Source: Pirellulales bacterium
Lineage (GTDB): Bacteria; Planctomycetota; Planctomycetia; Pirellulales; Thermoguttaceae
Assembly: GCA_030607895.1 (NCBI GenBank)
Contig: JAUWJC010000158.1
Location: 1-8,343 of the forward strand
Direction of reading: 5' to 3'
DNA length: 8,343 bases
The notes beneath the pieces were generated by a model. The model worked only from the letters and a program-made list of their open reading frames with translations. It was not told the DNA's origin and ran no database searches. Positions 5,914 to 8,343 of the stretch are shown here, piece after piece (position 1 is the first letter of the stretch; the number at the start of each line of letters is the position of its first letter). Position numbers and translations under genes: made by a program.

Positions 5914-5946
5914 CACGGATGAAACACAGATTGAACACGGATCAAG
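5914..5946. repeat. Three 11-bp tandem units (CACGGATGAAA type)
   Basis: CACGGATGAAA, CACAGATTGAA and CACGGATCAAG follow one another with an exact 11-bp period, about one helical turn. The last unit runs into the stop codon (5942-5944) of the 231-residue protein. Motifs of the form CCACGGATGAACACGGAT are a familiar kind of intergenic repeat in environmental bacterial genomes. That is recollection, not a search. Confidence 0.6.
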
Positions 5947-6637
5947 GTGACTTCTCTATTCCGGCATCGCCAATATCGGTGACAATCTGCCTGATGAGTT
6001 GCCATGATTCACGATGATAGCGATCGGGTACTTCCAATGCTTCGCCCACTTTGAATCGTGCTCGCCCTTTCGCCTTCTCGACGTATACGGAATTGACGAT
6101 TCCACCGTTGTGGACCAGGATATCACGCGACGCCTTGATCTCGACGAGTTGTTCGATCTGGTCGGCGGTTGGACAACCAAGCTGCACGATGCCATTCAGG
6201 TACTTGAACCATTTCTCGACCGGCTTGTAGGCGATGCCAACCAGTTTCTCTTGCACAACAGTTTGGACAATCGCGGCCCTGTCAGCCAATTCCAGCACGG
6301 TCTCAAACTGGAGTTGCTTGCGTTTGAGGCTCTCTGGGTACTCGGTGAGCCATGCACGAAGGAACCCGAAAACAAAATCCTCGAACAGGGACACAAAATG
6401 CTGAAAGGTCGCTGACGCAAGGTGCCCTGTCACGTATTTCCGAGCGAGATCGGACAACTCGCGTTCGTCAACGGTGTTGCCTGTTGCCAGGTTCCGAGCA
6501 ATGATCTTATGGCTTTGCCGAACCATCCCCTGGAGGAAATTCCAAGCGACCGTCGTGTGAAAGTAATAGTCGTGACTCGCATCGAGCGCCGCAAGGCTAT
6601 CGTCGCGCACGCGCTGCAACTCATCAATCAATGACAT
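5942..6637 (-). CDS. Uncharacterised 231-residue protein, possible HEPN-like domain
   Basis: A soluble, mostly helical protein with no signal peptide or membrane segment. I do not recognise its family. Residues 168-183 read IKASRDILVHNGGIVN. The R171-D-I-L-V-H176 pattern is the R-x4-6-H form found at the catalytic helix of HEPN nucleases, where the Arg and His cut RNA in toxin-antitoxin and phage-defence proteins. An amphipathic aromatic helix at about 78-99 (FQHFVSLFEDFVFGFLRAWL) would suit the helical bundle around it. The gene starts 9 bp after the stop of the small upstream gene. Its weak ribosome-binding site (AGGAT) overlaps that stop, so the two are co-translated or at least co-transcribed. 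Two 60-base blocks inside it are about 48% and 55% GC, against 57-77% in three blocks of the transporter gene, hinting at transfer. Its 3' end merges with an 11-bp tandem repeat. A nuclease role is inference; a non-catalytic HEPN-like fold or an unrelated helical protein remain possible. Confidence 0.85.
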   Translation of the reverse strand: MSLIDELQRVRDDSLAALDASHDYYFHTTVAWNFLQGMVRQSHKIIARNLATGNTVDERELSDLARKYVTGHLASATFQHFVSLFEDFVFGFLRAWLTEYPESLKRKQLQFETVLELADRAAIVQTVVQEKLVGIAYKPVEKWFKYLNGIVQLGCPTADQIEQLVEIKASRDILVHNGGIVNSVYVEKAKGRARFKVGEALEVPDRYHRESWQLIRQIVTDIGDAGIEKSP

Positions 6638-6646
6638 GAGCCAATC

Positions 6647-6895
6647 CTATTTCGACTTGGCACCGTCCAGAATACTCTGGACCGCATCGGGATCGACATC
6701 ACGCCCCAGATTGACAACCGTAACCTCGGGCTCGCCGTCGATTGAAATGGCATGCTCATCCACCCAGTATGAGATATCATGGGCATCTAGTAGGGCACGG
6801 ACTTCGTCGACTTGCTCAACCGGGAGCATTATGTACGGGCTGGCATCACCGGCTGTTGAAACGCAAAGCGGCTTTTTTGTGCTGCTGTCGATCAT
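6647..6895 (-). CDS. Small acidic protein, first gene of a two-gene operon
   Basis: An 82-residue acidic, cytoplasmic-looking protein of unknown function. The middle (YIMLPVEQVDEVRALLDAHD, then ISYWVDEHAISIDG at about 41-54, then EPEVTVVNLGRD) suggests a compact alternating alpha/beta fold. A residue-numbering helix such as VRALLDAHDISYWV is somewhat like DUF2007-type small domains, but the likeness is weak. The frame is open to a TTG at 6934, but the ATG at 6895 has GGAG six bases upstream and is chosen; the TTG form would add 13 residues. It is immediately upstream of the possible HEPN protein, with a 9-bp gap and a shared transcript. Such an order (small protein first, possible nuclease second) is common in toxin-antitoxin pairs, but an antidote role here is a hypothesis only. 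Confidence 0.75.
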   Translation of the reverse strand: MIDSSTKKPLCVSTAGDASPYIMLPVEQVDEVRALLDAHDISYWVDEHAISIDGEPEVTVVNLGRDVDPDAVQSILDGAKSK

Positions 6896-6901
6896 GTCGT
6901 A

Positions 6902-6905
6902 CTCC
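6902..6905 (-). promoter_or_regulatory. Ribosome-binding site of the small protein gene
   Basis: GGAG on the minus strand, six bases before the ATG at 6895. It is the reason for choosing that start over the TTG at 6934. Confidence 0.5.
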
Positions 6906-6951
6906 GAGAAGGTCTCGATTGCGGAGGCTGGCAAAGGGCAACAATGCCGTC

Positions 6952-6980
6952 AGTCTACCACCAACGGCCGAACCTGTCCA
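6952..6980 (-). promoter_or_regulatory. Candidate sigma-70-type promoter of the small protein/HEPN-like operon
   Basis: On the minus strand TGGACA (6975-6980) and TAGACT (6952-6957) are separated by exactly 17 bases and match the consensus at five and four of six positions. Transcription would start near 6945, about 50 bases before the ATG at 6895. It lies between the nested repeat at 7041 and the operon, so the pair may be transcribed independently of the cytochrome gene. Confidence 0.45.
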
Positions 6981-7005
6981 CCCAATCCCCTGAGCAGATG
7001 GCAGA

Positions 7006-7022
7006 CCGAAAAAGAGACCAGG
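7006..7022. repeat. Partial copy of the 2602-2682 repeat arm
   Basis: CCGAAAAAGAGACCAGG matches the left arm of the 27-bp inverted repeat (2603-2619) at 16 of 17 positions in the same orientation. No second arm was found nearby, so it looks like a solo or decayed half-element. Confidence 0.5.
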
Positions 7023-7040
7023 ACCCGATAGTCATCCGGC

Positions 7041-7167
7041 CTAGGCTTTGTCTCAAAAGGGAGGGCGAGGCTCCCGCCGAGCCGCGAATGACCATGAAAC
7101 ATCGGCTCAGCGGGAGCTTCGCCCTCCCGATCAGCCGCCAACCCGAGGGTTTTGAGACAAAGCCTAG
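7041..7167. repeat. Nested inverted repeat of the GGGAGGGCGAGGCTCCCGCC type
   Basis: The outer arms at 7041-7058 and 7150-7167 are perfect 18-bp reverse complements (CTAGGCTTTGTCTCAAAA). Inside, arms at 7059-7083 and 7104-7128 pair at 23 of 25 positions around a 20-base loop. Both exceptions are transitions that could still pair as G-U in RNA. The inner motif is a type I associate with intergenic repeats of planctomycetes, where its translation GEAPAEP turns up in spurious frames. The right outer arm contains the stop codon of the cytochrome gene (7164-7166). It could serve as a strong hairpin ending that transcript, but no U-tract follows the stem. Confidence 0.88.
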
Positions 7168-8243
7168 TTCTTCCCGGCCGTTTGCACCCGGCAGTTGAAC
7201 GAATCCCAGTACGCCCGGTCTACGGCGTAGACATCGATCGGGTTGTCGGGTTTGAGGTCCTTGGGTAGGAAGCCGAAACGCTGCATCTCGCGGATGTAGT
7301 GTTCGTTCGGGCGAAAGCCGGGCATGTCGAACCGCTTGCCTTGGTTCAGGCGATTGTGGGCGTCGCGGATCGCGGCCAACATCTGTTGGTAGAGCGGATC
7401 TTCCTTGGTTCCGAAAACCGCCTCCTTGCAACTGGCCAGTCCGCCGGCTTCCTTTGCCAACGGACCGCGCAAGAGCCTCGATTTCTCGGGATGCGAAAGG
7501 TTGCAGAGCGGGCCGGGCCGATGGACCGACCGGCCCCGGAAGAAAAGCTCCATGTACTTCTCGCCCTTCCTGTTCTTCAATTCCTTGTCGTGGCATGAGG
7601 CACATCGCTTTCGCAACTCGCCGTGGGGCTGGCCGACGCCGTACGTGCCGCAGCCCAGCGAGGCGTAGGTGCCGGGATAGGTGGCGCTCGTCTCGATCCA
7701 AAGCCGGACCATCTTCGCTTCGTGCTCCGAGAGCTTTGCGTCGTAGTGGCTGCCGTCGATCAGTGTCATCAGTTTGCTGGCCGAACTGCCGATCTTATAC
7801 GGTTCGTAGTTGCTCTTGGGCAGGTTGCGGCCGTCGGAGACCAGGCCCCGGGTTTGCATGGTCAAGTAGCTCATGCTGTACATTATCGTCTTGTCGCCGG
7901 TCAGATCGACATGGCCTTCCGTGCGGTCGGCGTTGTGGCACTCGACGCAATGCTTGCTGAGAATCGGCTGGATATCGCGAGGGAAGTCGAACACCCGGGG
8001 TACGTCGGTGATAGGCTGCACCTGGCTGGGCGGCCGGCGTAGAGCGGCCAGATCGGCCTTCATGGGATGCGGCGCCTTGACCCGTTGCTCGTGGCAGCCC
8101 ACGCAACTCGTCGTTTCTCCCGGCTGGAGGATGAGGAAGCTGTGCATCCGTTTGACCGGCTTGTCGTCGGCATCCAGGGCGACGAAGAACAGCGATTGCA
8201 GGGCGGGCAGTTCCATGTATGGCTCATCGCATAAGTAATGCAA
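7164..8243 (-). CDS. Multihaem c-type cytochrome domain, 5'-truncated (hydrazine-synthase-alpha-like family)
   Basis: A 359-residue frame carrying three haem-binding CXXCH motifs: CVGCH at 47-51, CVECH at 99-103 and CASCH at 214-218. The stretch FDFPRDIQPILSKHCVECH is typical of planctomycete cytochromes. Segments such as SFLILQPGETTSCVGCHE and PLCNLSHPEKSRLLRGPLAK recall the C-terminal half of the large exported proteins related to hydrazine synthase alpha. Those relatives are usually much longer, with a signal peptide and a propeller-like N-terminal region. Here the homology-like sequence begins abruptly at about residue 9 (YMELPALQSLFFVALD), an in-frame TGA lies upstream at 8277-8279, and no signal peptide remains. 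The only starts are a TTG at 8243 or an ATG at 8216, neither with a good ribosome-binding site. Haem attachment needs export, so the product is probably non-functional and the gene is best read as a 5'-truncated pseudogene. The stop codon sits in a repeat arm. This does not imply anammox metabolism. Confidence 0.8.
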   Translation of the reverse strand: MHYLCDEPYMELPALQSLFFVALDADDKPVKRMHSFLILQPGETTSCVGCHEQRVKAPHPMKADLAALRRPPSQVQPITDVPRVFDFPRDIQPILSKHCVECHNADRTEGHVDLTGDKTIMYSMSYLTMQTRGLVSDGRNLPKSNYEPYKIGSSASKLMTLIDGSHYDAKLSEHEAKMVRLWIETSATYPGTYASLGCGTYGVGQPHGELRKRCASCHDKELKNRKGEKYMELFFRGRSVHRPGPLCNLSHPEKSRLLRGPLAKEAGGLASCKEAVFGTKEDPLYQQMLAAIRDAHNRLNQGKRFDMPGFRPNEHYIREMQRFGFLPKDLKPDNPIDVYAVDRAYWDSFNCRVQTAGKN

Positions 8244-8261
8244 CGTGGGCTGCTGCGAGCT

Positions 8262-8343
8262 GTCAGCTATCAGCGGTCAGCTATCAGCCCGAAACCCCGC
8301 AAAAAAGCGCTGTTTTCAGCGGCTGATAGCTGATAGCTGAAAG
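8262..8343. repeat. Palindromic repeat with GTCAGCTATCAGC units at the right edge
   Basis: GTCAGCTATCAGC occurs at 8262-8274 and 8276-8288, a 14-bp period. TCAGCTATCAGCC at 8277-8289 is the exact reverse complement of GGCTGATAGCTGA at 8321-8333, enclosing a 31-base centre. GCTGATAGCT motifs continue to the end of the window, so the element may be incomplete. It stands where the missing N-terminal part of the cytochrome gene should be. Confidence 0.8.

Noticed and set aside
6955..7701. A 248-codon minus-strand frame across the nested repeat
   Set aside because: It is out of frame with the cytochrome gene and continues through repeat sequence. The three CXXCH motifs are in the other frame.
7164..8243. 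Evidence for anammox metabolism from the hydrazine-synthase-like cytochrome
   Set aside because: Relatives of this domain are widespread in planctomycetes that do not carry out anammox. Only a C-terminal fragment is present, with no neighbouring hydrazine synthase subunits.

Overview
The window looks like accessory chromosome from a GC-rich planctomycete, probably of the Pirellulales or a related lineage. This is inferred from gene families, not from a marker gene: a remnant of a DUF1559 protein ending in the H-X9-DG motif, a multihaem cytochrome of the hydrazine-synthase-alpha-like kind common in planctomycetes, exported GH29 alpha-L-fucosidases, and several short palindromic repeats, including the GGGAGGGCGAGGCTCCCGCC type that recurs between planctomycete genes. 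All genes I accept lie on the minus strand, so transcription runs right to left.

Layout, left to right. Positions 1-2575 hold two tandem exported GH29 fucosidase paralogues. The downstream one runs off the left edge and the upstream one is complete, with a C-terminal F5/8-type C domain. Positions 2576-3247 hold no intact gene: a 27-bp perfect inverted repeat, the broken 3' end of a DUF1559 gene, a cluster of three small palindromes with a 30-bp tandem duplication, a stem-loop and a heptanucleotide repeat. Positions 3248-5680 hold an AraC-family regulator and an OFA-type major facilitator transporter. A promoter-like sequence overlaps direct and inverted repeats in front of the regulator, and a 17-bp tandem duplication touches the ribosome-binding site of the transporter. 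Positions 5942-6895 hold a tight two-gene operon: a small acidic protein followed by a 231-residue protein with an R-x4-H motif that may be a HEPN domain. It has its own candidate promoter. Positions 7041-7167 are a nested inverted repeat whose right arm covers the stop codon of the last gene. Positions 7164-8243 encode the C-terminal part of a three-CXXCH cytochrome whose N-terminal part is missing, and another palindromic repeat fills the right edge.

Functionally, the fucosidases would remove fucose or related sugars from polysaccharides outside the cytoplasm. The AraC regulator and the transporter could be a small uptake and regulation unit, but broken and repetitive DNA separates them from the fucosidases, so a shared regulon is only a guess. 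The small protein/HEPN-like pair is the best candidate for an undescribed system: two genes 9 bp apart, base composition less GC-rich than the transporter, and repeats on both sides. The other strong signals are a His-to-Cys change at the usual fucose-binding position in both GH29 paralogues, and repeat elements lying at the broken or overlapped ends of three genes.
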